NCBI RefSeq assembly: GCF_037102585.1
Contig: NW_027043830.1
Location: forward strand, 868,001-932,000
Origin: Saccharomycopsis crataegensis
Taxonomy: Eukaryota; Ascomycota; Saccharomycetes; Ascoideales; Saccharomycopsidaceae
Reading direction: 5' to 3'
Length of the DNA: 64,000 bases
Positions 1 through 11,067 of the stretch are shown piece by piece. The notes below the pieces were generated by a model. That model had not been told where the DNA came from. It made no database searches and saw nothing but the letters and a program-made list of their open reading frames with translations. Positions within the stretch are counted from its first letter, which is position 1, and each line of letters starts with the position of its first letter. Position numbers and translations under genes: made by a program.

Positions 1-1
1 A

Positions 2-1258
2 TTACCAATCCATGTACACACACACGATTCTGCTGGTACTGGTGTCGCCTCCATGGTTGCTTGTGCTAAGGCTGGCGCTGATGTTGTTGACTGTGCCACT
101 AACTCCTTGTCTGGTATGACTTCTCAACCATCAATTAGTGCGTTTGTCGCCTCTGTCGATGGTGACATTAACACCGGCTTGGATTCCTCAAAATTGACGG
201 AAATCGATGCTTACTGGGCGCAAATGAGATTGTTGTACTCTGTCTTCGAGGCTGACTTGAAGGGCCCAGATCCAGAGGTGTACCAGCATGAAATTCCAGG
301 TGGTCAATTGACCAATTTGCTTTTCCAAGCCCAACAAGTTGGTTTGGGTGCTCAATGGAGTGAAACCAAGAAGGCTTACCGTGAAGCCAACTATTTGCTT
401 GGTGATATTGTCAAGGTTACCCCTACCTCCAAGGTTGTTGGTGATTTGGCACAATTTATGGTCAGTAACAAGTTGTCTTCCGATGATGTTAAGAGACTTG
501 CTGGATCCTTGGATTTCCCAGATAGTGTGCTTGATTTCTTTGAAGGTAAGATTGGTCATCCAGTGGGTGGCTTCCCTGAACCTTTGAGATCTGATATCTT
601 GAGTGGTAAGCGTCGCAAGCTCAACGTTCGTCCAGGTTTGGAAATGGCTCCTTTTGACTTGACCGCTATTCGTGAAGATTTGAGTTCAAGATATGACAAT
701 ATTACCGAAGATGATGTTGCTTCTTACAACATGTATCCAAAGGTTTACGAAGACTTCAGAGGTATGCTTGCCAAATATGGGGACTTGTCAGTGATTCCAA
801 CCCGTTACTTTTTGGCTGCTCCAAAGATCGACGAAGAAATCAGTATTGAAATCGAAAAGGGTAAGGTTCTTATGTTCAAGATGACTGCCATTTCCGATGC
901 TGCTGAAGGTAAGAAGGCTGTTTACTACGAAATGAATGGTGAATTACGTAAAGTCACTGTTGATGACAAGAATTCCAAGGTCGAGAAGGTTGTTAAACCA
1001 AAGGCCGATGCTCACAAGCCAGGTGATGTCGGTGCTCCAATGGCCGGTGTTATTGTGGAAGTTAAGGTCCACAAGGGCAGTGTGGTCAAGAAGGGTCAAC
1101 CATTATGTGTCTTGAGTGCCATGAAGATGGAAATGGTTATTAGTGCCCCACATGACGGTACTGTTGGTGATGTCTTGGTTAAAGACAATGACAATGTTGA
1201 AGCCGCCGATTTAGTTTGCGTGGTTGATGGTGAAGAAAATGAGGATGCCAAGAAATGA
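2..1258 (+). CDS. PYC2: Pyruvate carboxylase, C-terminal part (5' end outside window)
   Basis: Pyruvate carboxylase makes oxaloacetate from pyruvate, bicarbonate and ATP, and replenishes the TCA cycle. The frame is open from base 2, starting with the carboxyltransferase-domain stretch LPIHVHTHDSAGTGVASM, so the true start lies left of the window. About 418 residues are visible: the end of the carboxyltransferase domain, the linker/allosteric region, and a C-terminal biotinyl domain. That domain begins near GAPMAGVIVEV and carries the biotinylation motif AMKMEM, whose middle Lys takes biotin. The stop is TGA at 1256-1258. The frame contains no CTG codon, as expected for a highly expressed gene in a CUG-Ser yeast. 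Family assignment is firm. PYC1 versus PYC2 naming is arbitrary. Confidence 0.96.
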   Translation, partial: LPIHVHTHDSAGTGVASMVACAKAGADVVDCATNSLSGMTSQPSISAFVASVDGDINTGLDSSKLTEIDAYWAQMRLLYSVFEADLKGPDPEVYQHEIPGGQLTNLLFQAQQVGLGAQWSETKKAYREANYLLGDIVKVTPTSKVVGDLAQFMVSNKLSSDDVKRLAGSLDFPDSVLDFFEGKIGHPVGGFPEPLRSDILSGKRRKLNVRPGLEMAPFDLTAIREDLSSRYDNITEDDVASYNMYPKVYEDFRGMLAKYGDLSVIPTRYFLAAPKIDEEISIEIEKGKVLMFKMTAISDAAEGKKAVYYEMNGELRKVTVDDKNSKVEKVVKPKADAHKPGDVGAPMAGVIVEVKVHKGSVVKKGQPLCVLSAMKMEMVISAPHDGTVGDVLVKDNDNVEAADLVCVVDGEENEDAKK

Positions 1259-2392
1259 TTGTGGTCTTTTTTTTTTTTTCATGAAAAGCTCACTGTTTAT
1301 GTCCGTTAGATGAAACTACATGCTTTTGTATTTATGAACAATTGCATTTTGATTCTTTAATGCTTTTTTTTTTTTATATATATATTTTTTTATTGTGTAC
1401 CGTGCTGTGTTTTTATTTATATTCCATTGCTTTTTTTATTTTGCGTTCTCTTTCTGTATGAATCTTTAACTTTTCAAGAAGTATTGTTGCACATAACTCG
1501 CCATATCAAGAAATTTTTAGCCGATAGAGCACTGATCGACTCTGCCATTCATTCAAAAGTTTGGAAATTTTCCCTACCCAAGAGGTGTTATACTCTGTAA
1601 CAAGCAAGTTATTACGATATTAGGGCATTTTCTTGTGTGAATAAATGAAACCAAAGAATTGGTTGGTTGTGCATATCAATCTCCTCGTAAAACAGTCTCA
1701 ATTGAAAGCAAAAATCAATCCTCGCAGCTGCGTGGAAATTTTGGACTTTCAATGATTTATTGATCTTCACTTTCCTTGAGAAACAAACAGTAAATATCAT
1801 AAGCTAGCCATACCATGACCATAATGGTAGATACCTCACTGTGAAAGTTCTTAAGAGCACAAAGATGGAACATCTCAACGAATATTATTGCTGAGGAAAA
1901 TCATAAATAGGTTGAACAACAACAGACTTGCGGATCCTAAGTTTTTCAATTCCTACTTACTTGACCGTCCTGAATGCGAGTCATGAAACTTCCCTGGTGA
2001 AACACAATCATTTGAAATCATCGCTTTCAAAATTGCTCAAAAACAATGAATTCCCCATTTTTGGAGAGGCTAATGCTCCTTCCACTCAAATTGTGATTTA
2101 CAACAAATTTCATACGCATTCCAGCCTGGTTTTACAGACCAAAGGTCATTCGTAGGAATTTATAGGCTTGACATCTCATGTTAAAACTTTTTCCTGCATG
2201 ATTGACTGCACCCAGAAAAAAATTTGGTAAAAAAATAAAAAAAAAAAAAATTTCCATCGTGATGCCCTTTGAATCAAAGGCTTGATAATACATCTTTCAA
2301 AACCGGGCGTGGTTTAGCTAGATTGACTGAAAAAATAAGTAATACAACTACACAAGTGAAACTTTAAGCAGCGCAATAATAGTGCTTGAACC
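1259..2392. other. Intergenic region PYC-RIX7, with possible decayed coding sequence
   Basis: This 1.13-kb gap holds the PYC 3' end (T-rich, with TATATATA near 1376-1386) and the RIX7 upstream region (A-tract near 2236-2250). Between about 1640 and 2160 lie several short open stretches on the plus strand in two frames. Their amino-acid composition looks protein-like, for example INRLNNNRLADPKFFNSYLL read from the frame of base 1648. One stretch is open from 1928 to 2155. I recognise no family and see no clear gene. This may be a decayed gene or chance. Confidence 0.4.
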
Positions 2393-4864
2393 ATGGGTCG
2401 CCAAAAGGGTATAAGTTTAACTCAATCGTTTGATGGGAAAATTCTCAAACTTATTAATGGATTAATTGAGGAGAAAGTACAACAAAACAAAAAAGATACC
2501 TCTTCCGAATTGAATGGTGTGAATATCGACAATAATGAGGAGGAGAATGGTGATGATGATGCAGAAAATAGCAATAATAATGATGAAAACAAGCTCATAC
2601 GAAGTATCACCACTTCTGAGGCCCTAAGATATGTGGTCTCTCATGATGCTTCTTTGGCTAGAAATAAACGTACTTTGATTGAAAAAAGTATTGAAAGGGT
2701 ACTTAGCGAATTGAAAATTCAAGAAGAAATGGCAGAAAATGATATGATGAATGCTCCACATGAAAACAATGGGGATATTGATGGCCCAGTTTCCGGCTCA
2801 GCACCAACAAACAACAATAGCCAAAACAACATCTCAAATGAAAATAAAGAATCCCTTGAAGCTATTTCTAAGACTAGCGGCGGGAAAAAGCGTACCAAGG
2901 ATGCCCTAAATAGTGGGCGTGCTTCCAAAAGACAAAAGGATAGAAGTCCGCCAAATGCATCATTATCTCAGCTTGGTGGGATGGATGATATCATTGGTCA
3001 ATTAATGGAACTTATTGGTATGCCTATAATTCATCCTGAGATCTATTTGTCTACCGGTGTCGAACCACCAAGAGGGGTTTTGCTTCATGGGCCACCGGGG
3101 TGTGGGAAAACAACGTTAGCTAACGCATTGGCTGGTGATTTACAGGTACCATTTTTGTCGATCAGTGCCCCATCAATAGTTAGTGGCATGAGTGGGGAAA
3201 GTGAAAAGAAAGTCAGGGAATTATTTCAAGAGGCTAAGCTGCTTGCTCCCTGCTTGATATTTATGGATGAAATTGACGCCATCACCCCAAAAAGAGATGG
3301 TGCTCAACGTGAGATGGAAAAGCGGATTGTAGCGCAATTATTAACTTGTATCGATGAACTTTCAATGGAAAAGAATGGTGGTAAACCTGTTGTGATCATT
3401 GGGGCAACCAATAGACCGGATGCTATTGATCCAGCGTTGAGAAGAGCGGGAAGATTTGATCGGGAAATTTGCCTTAATGTTCCGTCAGAAGACTCAAGAG
3501 TGCATATATTGAAAGCGATGACCAAGAGCTTGAAGATTGACGGGGAATTAGATTACAGAAGGTTAGCTAAGGCCACTCCAGGGTATGTTGGGGCAGATTT
3601 GAAGGCCTTGGCTACTGCCGCAGGTATTTGTGCCATTAAAAGAATTTTTACCACAATGTCTGTTATCAGCACTTCTGATGAATCTCAGTTACTTTTGAAG
3701 AATGGAAATGATGTTGATGCTATGGATATTGATGAAGAAACAAATATAGTAACAGTAACTGAAGCAACTGCTCCTTTTTATGATGAAGAAACTTTGGCGT
3801 TAATCAATAGTGAAGACTTTTTGAAACTATCCACAATCCAAAGATTTTTGAAGCTTCATCCAAAATCATTGACTGCTGAGCAATTAGCTCCTCTCAGTAT
3901 CACATTTGATGATTTTCTTAGTGCATTACCTACCATTCAACCAACAGCCAAGCGTGAAGGTTTTGCCACGATACCTGACGTTAGTTGGTCTAACGTGGGG
4001 GCGTTATCTAACATCAGGGTCGAACTTCACATGGCCGTGGTGCAACCTATTAAGAGACCTGAACTTTATGAGAAATTTGGGATTACTGTTCCAGGGGGTG
4101 TCTTGCTTTGGGGTCCACCGGGATGTGGTAAAACATTGCTTGCCAAAGCTGTGGCCAATGAATCCAGAGCCAACTTCATCTCAATAAAGGGACCAGAATT
4201 ATTGAACAAATATGTGGGTGAATCAGAAAAGGCAGTGCGTCAAGTATTCAATCGTGCCAGAGCTTCGGTTCCATGTATTATTTTTTTCGATGAGTTAGAT
4301 GCTTTGGTTCCTAAGCGTGATACCTCCTTATCCGAATCATCATCAAGGGTCGTCAACACTCTATTGACGGAACTTGATGGGTTGAATGATAGAAAGGGAA
4401 TTTTTGTAATCGGGGCGACTAATAGACCAGATATCATTGATCCAGCAATGTTGAGACCTGGGAGATTAGACAAGACTTTGTATGTTGAATTACCAACTCC
4501 TGATGAGCGTTTGGAGATTTTACAGACGATTGTCAGTTCTAACAAGACCCCAATCGGGGATGATGTCAATTTGGAGAAAATTGCCAGAGATGATAAACTC
4601 AAATATTTTTCAGGTGCAGATCTTGCAGCACTTGTACGTGAAGCGGGTGTTTTTGCATTGAAGAAGAGATTTTATAAAAACATTGAGCAACTAGATGAAG
4701 AAGTTAATGAAGAAGAAGGTAAAGAAGAGGTCAACGTTGTTAGTATGGAAGATTTTGAAAATTCATTAGCGAAGGTAAAGGCCAGTGTCTCAATGCTTGA
4801 ATTGAAGAAGTATCATGACATCAAAAAGAAGATGAATGGCGTTATTACAGATTTGAAATCGTAA
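2393..4864 (+). CDS. RIX7: Rix7, tandem AAA ATPase of 60S ribosome biogenesis (NVL family)
   Basis: Rix7 is the nucleolar type II AAA ATPase that strips factors from pre-60S particles so they can leave the nucleolus. The 823-residue product (S. cerevisiae about 837) has an N-terminal region with an acidic Asn-rich linker and a basic segment near residue 180. Two AAA domains follow. D1 has Walker [10 protein letters not shown] near residue 233 and Walker [10 protein letters not shown]2 has GPPGCGKTL near residue 573 and FFDELDAL. Both have GATNRPD and arginine-finger regions ([17 protein letters not shown]). The stretches [16 protein letters not shown] and [18 protein letters not shown] are Rix7 hallmarks. 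The start ATG is in good context (ACCATGG). Codon 283 is CTG where the family has Ser (see findings). Confidence 0.97.
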   Translation: MGRQKGISLTQSFDGKILKLINGLIEEKVQQNKKDTSSELNGVNIDNNEEENGDDDAENSNNNDENKLIRSITTSEALRYVVSHDASLARNKRTLIEKSIERVLSELKIQEEMAENDMMNAPHENNGDIDGPVSGSAPTNNNSQNNISNENKESLEAISKTSGGKKRTKDALNSGRASKRQKDRSPPNASLSQLGGMDDIIGQLMELIGMPIIHPEIYLSTGVEPPRGVLLHGPPGCGKTTLANALAGDLQVPFLSISAPSIVSGMSGESEKKVRELFQEAKLLAPCLIFMDEIDAITPKRDGAQREMEKRIVAQLLTCIDELSMEKNGGKPVVIIGATNRPDAIDPALRRAGRFDREICLNVPSEDSRVHILKAMTKSLKIDGELDYRRLAKATPGYVGADLKALATAAGICAIKRIFTTMSVISTSDESQLLLKNGNDVDAMDIDEETNIVTVTEATAPFYDEETLALINSEDFLKLSTIQRFLKLHPKSLTAEQLAPLSITFDDFLSALPTIQPTAKREGFATIPDVSWSNVGALSNIRVELHMAVVQPIKRPELYEKFGITVPGGVLLWGPPGCGKTLLAKAVANESRANFISIKGPELLNKYVGESEKAVRQVFNRARASVPCIIFFDELDALVPKRDTSLSESSSRVVNTLLTELDGLNDRKGIFVIGATNRPDIIDPAMLRPGRLDKTLYVELPTPDERLEILQTIVSSNKTPIGDDVNLEKIARDDKLKYFSGADLAALVREAGVFALKKRFYKNIEQLDEEVNEEEGKEEVNVVSMEDFENSLAKVKASVSMLELKKYHDIKKKMNGVITDLKS

Positions 4865-5692
4865 TTTGAAAAAGCTCACAAAAATTAGTCAATTCGAGAT
4901 GCGTAGAGACCTTTTTTTTATAAAAAGGTATTATAGATTCTCAATTATTTTCCTGTTTGATTTTCGCCTGTATTTGATAATGGAGCTTTCTCTTTTTTTC
5001 AATGTTTATATTTAATTAATGTACAAATATGTTTTCCTTTCCTAGTATAATAGATGGTTTCATAAGAAATAACCACTCAATCAGCAAAACCGATTTTGGG
5101 CCAGGACGAGGATATACAGTTACTAAGAAACGTTTTGAATGAAAGCTTTCATCCGCAAGATAATTTTTGATTTAAATAAATAAATAACACTACCTACATG
5201 TGAAGAGAATGCTTTACTCAGGGGCCGACACTGAAATCAGACACTCATTTTTTTTAGTACGTGTGTGTCACCCAAAAATATCCTTAATTTTTCACACCTC
5301 AAAACATGCTGGCTTTGCAAACGACATGATAATATTACTTACACCAAGAAACCCCATTAAGACTGCAAGAAAAAATAAAAAATTAAACAATATTATTCAA
5401 ATAAATAAATAAATTTCACTACTATATTTCCTCACAATGCCAAATATTCAAGCTATTTATTATATCTGTGCATTCACCCGCACTAATATTTTTATTGCAG
5501 CCCAACAGGATGAATGATCTGCAAAGTGAGCCCCATTTCGTAGCAATGTGTATTTATAAAAAGGATCGATAATCGCCAGATAACTGATTCTGCAGATACC
5601 AACAAAGAGTAAGTAAAATAATCTCCCCGTCCTCTTCTATTCCATCATTCCACATACCCGCTTTCCCCTGCTCAATAGCTAGTTGTTAGATC
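4865..5692. promoter_or_regulatory. RIX7 3' end and GPA1 upstream region
   Basis: This 828-bp gap has no convincing gene; the 70-codon open frame at 5200-5412 resembles nothing known to me. Upstream of GPA1 there is a TATA-like TATAAAAAG at 5555-5563, about 135 bp before the ATG, and a CT-rich stretch near 5630-5670. A perfect 14-bp palindrome, ATGAAAGCTTTCAT, lies at 5139-5152, and TGAAACC lies on the minus strand at about 5056. Both resemble, but do not match, the pheromone response element TGAAACA that drives GPA1 in baker's yeast. Pheromone control is therefore only suggested. Confidence 0.45.
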
Positions 5693-7087
5693 ATGGGGTG
5701 CTTTGCCAGTAAAGAACTAGACATAAATGACCCTTTATACAAGGCAAAACAAGCAGACAGAGCCATCACCGAAGCTCTAAATCAATCCAATAAACAGCGG
5801 AAATGCAAGAAAATCCTTATTTTGGGAGCTGGTGAAAGTGGGAAATCAACGGTGTTGAAGCAGTTGAAGATCTTGCACAAAAATGGCTTCAGTCATGAAG
5901 AGAGGGCCAAGTATACCCAAGTAATCTGGGCCGACGCTGTCACTTGTATGTGTGTATTGGTTGCGGAAGCAAGAAAAGCAAAGATTCCACTAGAATGTGA
6001 TCAGCTTACCAGCTCCTTAAAAATACATCGTTATAACTTGTCAAGCTATCAGAGAAACATATTGATGAATATTGATACTGACGCTGCGGGAGGCAACAAA
6101 TTCATCAACGATTACATCACAAAATATGGTCCTGGAAGTCAGTTAAAAAGACAGAAAGATAGCACCGGAAGAACCGAAGCATTTGACGAGAAGTTAGACA
6201 ATGAAGAAACTGATACACTTTTCTTTAATGAATCAATAGGATATAAGAAAAGTGAAGAATTTGATAGTGATTCATTGGAAACTTCTGATGCAAGAACTAC
6301 CAACAACAGCAACTTGGACGGCAATTTAACGGGATTCCTTGGAAAAAATCGGAATAATAACTCAGCAAAAGTGGTATCAAGATATGAGGTGGCTTTGGCA
6401 ATTTATGAGCTTTGGACCAAAGATTCTGGAATTGCAAAAATATGGGCCCGTCGCAATGAATTTCAAATGGAATCAAATGCTGATTATTATTTCAACAATA
6501 TCATGAATTTTGTAGATGAGCACTATCTTGCTACCGATTCTGATATTTTATCTGCGAGAATTAAAACCACGGGAATTCAAGAAAGTCTTTTCACCATCAA
6601 TGGCGAAGATTTTAAGATATTAGATGCCGGTGGTCAAAGAAGCGAGAGAAAGAAATGGTTGAAGTCATTTGAAGATATTAGCGCCGTGCTTTTTGTATTG
6701 GCAGTCCTGGAATACGACCAGGTACTATTCGAGGATAATAAAGTAAATAGAATGCACGAAGCTATGATGTTATTCAAAACTTTGGTCAACTCTCGATGGT
6801 TTTACAATACACCGTTCATTTTATTCTTGAACAAAACTGATTTGTTCGAAGAGAAAATCAAGAAATCTCCCATGAAGAGATACTTACCTGATTTTAACGG
6901 TAAAGTTGGTAATTTTGAGGAAGGAATGAAGTATTTTGAGGATACCTTCTTGAGATTTAACCGGACCAAAAAGAGCGTATACGTTCATAGAACCTGTGCC
7001 ACTGATACCAAATTGATGAAGTTTGTATTGGCTGCAGTAACAGACTTGATCATTCAAGATAATTTAAGAGCCACTGGAATGATGTGA
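5693..7087 (+). CDS. GPA1: Heterotrimeric G protein alpha subunit, pheromone pathway type
   Basis: This is the GTP-binding alpha subunit that couples mating-pheromone receptors to the MAP kinase cascade at the plasma membrane (CAG1 in C. albicans). It begins MGC, giving Gly2 for myristoylation and Cys3 for palmitoylation. Motifs in order: GAGESGKST (P-loop, residues 45-53), RIKTTGI (catalytic Arg, switch I), DAGGQRSERKKW (switch II with catalytic Gln), NKTDLF (guanine specificity), TCATDT. The C-terminus is DNLRATGMM. At 464 residues it is close to S. cerevisiae Gpa1 (472). Like Gpa1 it has a fungal insertion in the helical domain (about residues 150-225, acidic and Asn/Ser-rich) that mammalian Galpha lacks. 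Codon 339 is CTG where Galpha proteins have a near-invariant Ser. Confidence 0.96.
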   Translation: MGCFASKELDINDPLYKAKQADRAITEALNQSNKQRKCKKILILGAGESGKSTVLKQLKILHKNGFSHEERAKYTQVIWADAVTCMCVLVAEARKAKIPLECDQLTSSLKIHRYNLSSYQRNILMNIDTDAAGGNKFINDYITKYGPGSQLKRQKDSTGRTEAFDEKLDNEETDTLFFNESIGYKKSEEFDSDSLETSDARTTNNSNLDGNLTGFLGKNRNNNSAKVVSRYEVALAIYELWTKDSGIAKIWARRNEFQMESNADYYFNNIMNFVDEHYLATDSDILSARIKTTGIQESLFTINGEDFKILDAGGQRSERKKWLKSFEDISAVLFVLAVLEYDQVLFEDNKVNRMHEAMMLFKTLVNSRWFYNTPFILFLNKTDLFEEKIKKSPMKRYLPDFNGKVGNFEEGMKYFEDTFLRFNRTKKSVYVHRTCATDTKLMKFVLAAVTDLIIQDNLRATGMM

Positions 7088-7648
7088 AAGACACTAAAGC
7101 TCCTGTGCCATTTTTTTTCTTTTTTCGTTTTTTCTTTTTTCGTTTCTATTTCTCTTTTTATTGTATATTTCCTTTTTGTTTCGGGATCGTTAATTTAGAA
7201 AGTAAGTCATTTTTGCTCCATGTAACCAATTAAGAATGAAAACGATGGATTCAAACAGCAGGAATATTTTATGAGAATTTCGAAGTTATTACTACTCAGT
7301 ACATCAAGGTCTTCCTAAACTTTTGGAATTCGTTTATATGTTTATTACAGTTTAATAGTTGTCTGCTAGATGTAATTCGTTGCCCAAGACTAACAACAAA
7401 AAAGAAAAGTGTCAATAGGCAGCTGCTATTATCATTAATTAATATTGCGGTATTCACCACTGGGGACTAGAACCATTATTTCATTGATTTCCACTACTAG
7501 TATAATCATATATGGGGCTTTGATAAGAGATCCCATGTTGGATCAACCTACCCGCCAACCGCCTGCAGCACAATATAGGAAAAAAAAAAAAAAAATTAGG
7601 CCGATCATCTTTGGATATTATTTTATACTATACACCAGCAGCATATCC
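7088..7648. other. Intergenic region GPA1-TEL2
   Basis: This 561-bp gap holds a T-rich GPA1 3' flank (7110-7170) and the TEL2 upstream region with an A15-type tract near 7579-7594. A TEL2-frame extension begins with TTG at 7445, but it runs through the A-tract and encodes nothing recognisable, so I treat it as untranslated. I see no RNA gene here. Confidence 0.5.
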
Positions 7649-10600
7649 ATGAAACAACTTCTAACAAAGATAGAAAGACTCAAGTCCCTGCAAGACCTCT
7701 CCTCAACTATAAGACTTTTGAGGTCGCTTAGAAACAATGCCCTGACTCTTGAGAACTCTGTCAATATAAACTTCAAGTTGGTCACGACCTTATTGAGCCA
7801 TACTATTCCCCAGGTTTATATAATCGACGATGGCGAACTCAAAAACGAGGACTTATTGGAGGCAAATGGGTTGATTGAATCATTATTAAATAATTCTATC
7901 GGGATCAATAACCTTGTGGGTCAAATATCGATGTTGAATCAAAAGATCACTTCCAACGAACAAAATGATGTAAATCAGTTGATCCAGTGCTTAATCAATA
8001 TATTATTGAAATTGATGTTTGATTCAGACGAAAAGTTTATATGGAAAATGATAACTAATGATGGAGCACTCTCGAAACCCATTCAATTGAAGAAGACAAT
8101 CGCAAATTTCGACACTTTATTCTTCAATGGAAAGGTTTTCAATATGATTAGTGATTATAATGATAAGATCAATGATAATTTAGCAAAATTCATAAACAAA
8201 GGATTGATAGAGCAGATAATGGAGTTTCCAAAGTATTTGAATTGGCTAAATCATCAATTTTTCTACTTGATGCGAAACGTTAAGCTGTTGTCAGATATGT
8301 CCAGGCTTACTTTCCATCTATTGCGTTTTTCGCCAAAAAATTCACAACTATTTCTTGAACAAATATTAATAGATCCAATTTTTAACCCGACGAAAAGTGA
8401 GAGACTTGATTGTTTCATCCAAGTTTTTGATAAATTTACAAAACTTGATAAAATACAGTTCATCAATTCATTCTTGATCGATCAGTTTCTAGTTAAAACC
8501 TTGCGATCTTGCTCAATACAAGAAATTACAAGTTATTCAAAGCTTGTTTACTTTACAAATTACTACTTGACGTTGTTCGGACCATTGAATTATGAATCTA
8601 CAATCACTCACGTCTTGAAGAAAACATCGACTTGGCCCAAGGGTATCATTACGCTACTTCTCCATTCTATTGTTCTTTGCATAAAGTCTGCTTCTTCTTC
8701 TATAGCTGAATTTTTGGGTCACTTCAAGACCTTTATTAGTGATTATTGGAATAACAAGCAATTTGTACGAAACTCTTCAACAGAGATACAACAATCATTT
8801 ACGATATTTTTGGTAATTTATATCAACTACATTGGCCAATTAGAGAAATCAGAGATTGGCGAATTTTTGAGCTGTTTGATGTATGATTCCTCTATCATTG
8901 AGGCAATGACCATTCATTTGGAACTGCCAATGACTCAGGGAAGATATTTGGGTATTATATTTATGGAAAGACTCTCAGCATTAGCAAGTATTAATAGTAA
9001 AGATGGATCGGTTGTAACTAAGCTTGAGTTCAATATCTCGGAAGCAAAAGAATTCGAAAAAAAGTTGTTGAAAATTGATGATAATTTAAAATTAGATGAT
9101 ATCTGTGGCCATACCAAAATTATGAGTTATACTTCAGTAGAATACTTGAAGGCATGTATTGAAGACACATTAAGAATGAATGCTAATATCCTTGATACCC
9201 CAAGAAAACCTTCTGTGAATAAACTGTCGTCGCTAAGTGAGATTAATAGCCATTCTATACAAGTTATCAATAAGTTCGATCAATTAGCAATCAATGATCA
9301 CAATGATTCTGATGATGAAGATTCTGATGACGAAGATCACCATGATTCAACATTGGCAAAACATAACAATACTTTACCTTCTACCCCAATCTATTTACGT
9401 GACTTACATTCATACCTTACATGCCATTCTAAAGAAGATCCTTATCAAAGCTACTTAAAAAGAAAGATTGGGTTACAAAGCTTCAGCAAAATTGTGAGAT
9501 TGAAACATGGATTTGGAGATGAGTTAAAATTTTGGAGTGAAAGATTAGCAAGTGCTATTTTGAATTTGAAAGTAGATGGGCTAACTTCTAAGGGTTCCAA
9601 AAGCTCAATTGATCATGAAGGCATCGAAACTGCGTTAACTAATAATTCTGACTTTTCAACTGATGAAGAAGACGAAGAGGAACAAATAAGATATTTCAAT
9701 GATATTAAGCTTCAAGCGTTAATTACCATTTGTGTGGTAAACCCGTCTAAAATGCCAACATATTTAATTCATCAGCTTATTGCGGGTGATTTTTCTATTC
9801 ACGATCGACTAATGATAATTAACTCAATCGGATTATCAGCCAGAGAGTTGAAAGGTTATAAAGACAAAGTAAACTATGACAACGTTATATTGCAAGAGAG
9901 GTTGAAAGCGAAAAGCTTGTTGAATAGTGGTAAAACAATACCAGGTAGAAAACTTAATGGGGCAGGGCATCTGAAATTTCTTGTTCTCGATGAAAATTAC
10001 GGTCATCAAATTGGCAGTCAGGGTCCATTGAGCTTACAGGTTGAGGCACATAGAATGGACAATATCACATCACAAATTAGTAAGGTTGCAAACCGTAAGA
10101 GTAAAGAATTAATTGACGACAAGTTGATTCAAACGGACCAAGGAAAAGTTGTGAAAATTTCACAACGACTACTCAAACAACGTGCATCGAAACAAAACGA
10201 GAATAATTCTTTATCAGGGGTCTCTAATGTTGATGATGGGGATAATTATTCCACAAATTGTTATGCATACTTCATTGGACCATTCTTGACCGTTTGGTAC
10301 CACTTACAAGGAAATATGCGATCACTTGGAAATTATTCTAATACCATTATCACTAATTATCTTAAGAACTTGACTGTTTTGGTACATTGTGCATATCCGA
10401 CTTGTATCAATTTGGTTGAAATAATTGGTGAGATTTTTGAAGTTTTAACAAGTTTGAAGAGTGTGTTATCACTGTTGATTTCAAATAATTCTCTTGAAGA
10501 TGTTTCGTTGGGGGAAATCAGTGCCATACTTGAATGCCAGCTCTATTTGCTTTTGGTTATTTTAAACTCAACGAACCCAGTATTGTTGATATCGCAATTT

Positions 10601-10771
10601 CAAAGCCAAATCGTCGATTGGTTTAGTTGGTTGAATTACATGTTTGATAACTATTCAAACATATTCGGGGAGGGCGAAATGTTCAAAAATGGGAAATCAT
10701 TAACAGCCAATTGCTTATTGCAAATCAACGAAATATTAGAAGACCAGTTTGGGGATTTGAATAACGCCTAA
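7649..10771 (+). CDS. TEL2: Tel2, TTT-complex component (PIKK maturation, telomere length)
   Basis: Tel2, with Tti1 and Tti2, links Hsp90/R2TP to the PI3K-like kinases (Tel1, Mec1, Tor) and affects telomere length. I start at ATG 7649 (MKQLLTKIERLKSLQDLSS), giving 1040 residues; an upstream in-frame ATG at 7535 would read through a poly-Lys tract. An alpha-solenoid N-terminal half is followed by an acidic low-complexity linker (DSDDEDSDDE, about residue 550). The conserved Tel2 C-terminal domain comes next, with TPIYLRDLHSYL and QALITICVVNPSKMPTYLIHQL followed by FSIHDRLMIINSIGLSARELKG, which matches the telomere length regulation domain. The protein is longer than S. cerevisiae Tel2 (688). 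The family call rests on that domain. Confidence 0.88.
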   Translation: MKQLLTKIERLKSLQDLSSTIRLLRSLRNNALTLENSVNINFKLVTTLLSHTIPQVYIIDDGELKNEDLLEANGLIESLLNNSIGINNLVGQISMLNQKITSNEQNDVNQLIQCLINILLKLMFDSDEKFIWKMITNDGALSKPIQLKKTIANFDTLFFNGKVFNMISDYNDKINDNLAKFINKGLIEQIMEFPKYLNWLNHQFFYLMRNVKLLSDMSRLTFHLLRFSPKNSQLFLEQILIDPIFNPTKSERLDCFIQVFDKFTKLDKIQFINSFLIDQFLVKTLRSCSIQEITSYSKLVYFTNYYLTLFGPLNYESTITHVLKKTSTWPKGIITLLLHSIVLCIKSASSSIAEFLGHFKTFISDYWNNKQFVRNSSTEIQQSFTIFLVIYINYIGQLEKSEIGEFLSCLMYDSSIIEAMTIHLELPMTQGRYLGIIFMERLSALASINSKDGSVVTKLEFNISEAKEFEKKLLKIDDNLKLDDICGHTKIMSYTSVEYLKACIEDTLRMNANILDTPRKPSVNKLSSLSEINSHSIQVINKFDQLAINDHNDSDDEDSDDEDHHDSTLAKHNNTLPSTPIYLRDLHSYLTCHSKEDPYQSYLKRKIGLQSFSKIVRLKHGFGDELKFWSERLASAILNLKVDGLTSKGSKSSIDHEGIETALTNNSDFSTDEEDEEEQIRYFNDIKLQALITICVVNPSKMPTYLIHQLIAGDFSIHDRLMIINSIGLSARELKGYKDKVNYDNVILQERLKAKSLLNSGKTIPGRKLNGAGHLKFLVLDENYGHQIGSQGPLSLQVEAHRMDNITSQISKVANRKSKELIDDKLIQTDQGKVVKISQRLLKQRASKQNENNSLSGVSNVDDGDNYSTNCYAYFIGPFLTVWYHLQGNMRSLGNYSNTIITNYLKNLTVLVHCAYPTCINLVEIIGEIFEVLTSLKSVLSLLISNNSLEDVSLGEISAILECQLYLLLVILNSTNPVLLISQFQSQIVDWFSWLNYMFDNYSNIFGEGEMFKNGKSLTANCLLQINEILEDQFGDLNNA

Positions 10772-11067
10772 TATACACAATCTACCACAGTCAAGGTAAC
10801 AAAAGAAACGTAAGACGAGTCAAAAGTGTCGAAAAATTATTGGCGAAGTCTTTATGACTCCTAGATATATTCAATTCTAGCAAATTAGAGGTTATACTAC
10901 AAACATCAACATAGTAACACATTCAAATCAATCAATACGTGTGAGTGAGAGAAGGGTATCACAAAGTTAATTGGTTTCATAATAATTAAGTTCATAAAGA
11001 AAGCATCGTATTATTGATACAGGTTAAACAGATTAGCAAGAAAATAATATAAGTTAGATCAAGTCAT

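Noticed and set aside
5200-5412. 70-codon frame upstream of GPA1
   Set aside because: Low-complexity tail, no homology recognised, lies in a promoter region.
7445-7648. N-terminal extension of TEL2
   Set aside because: Starts with TTG and runs through a poly-A tract as a Lys run; the segment has no family resemblance.
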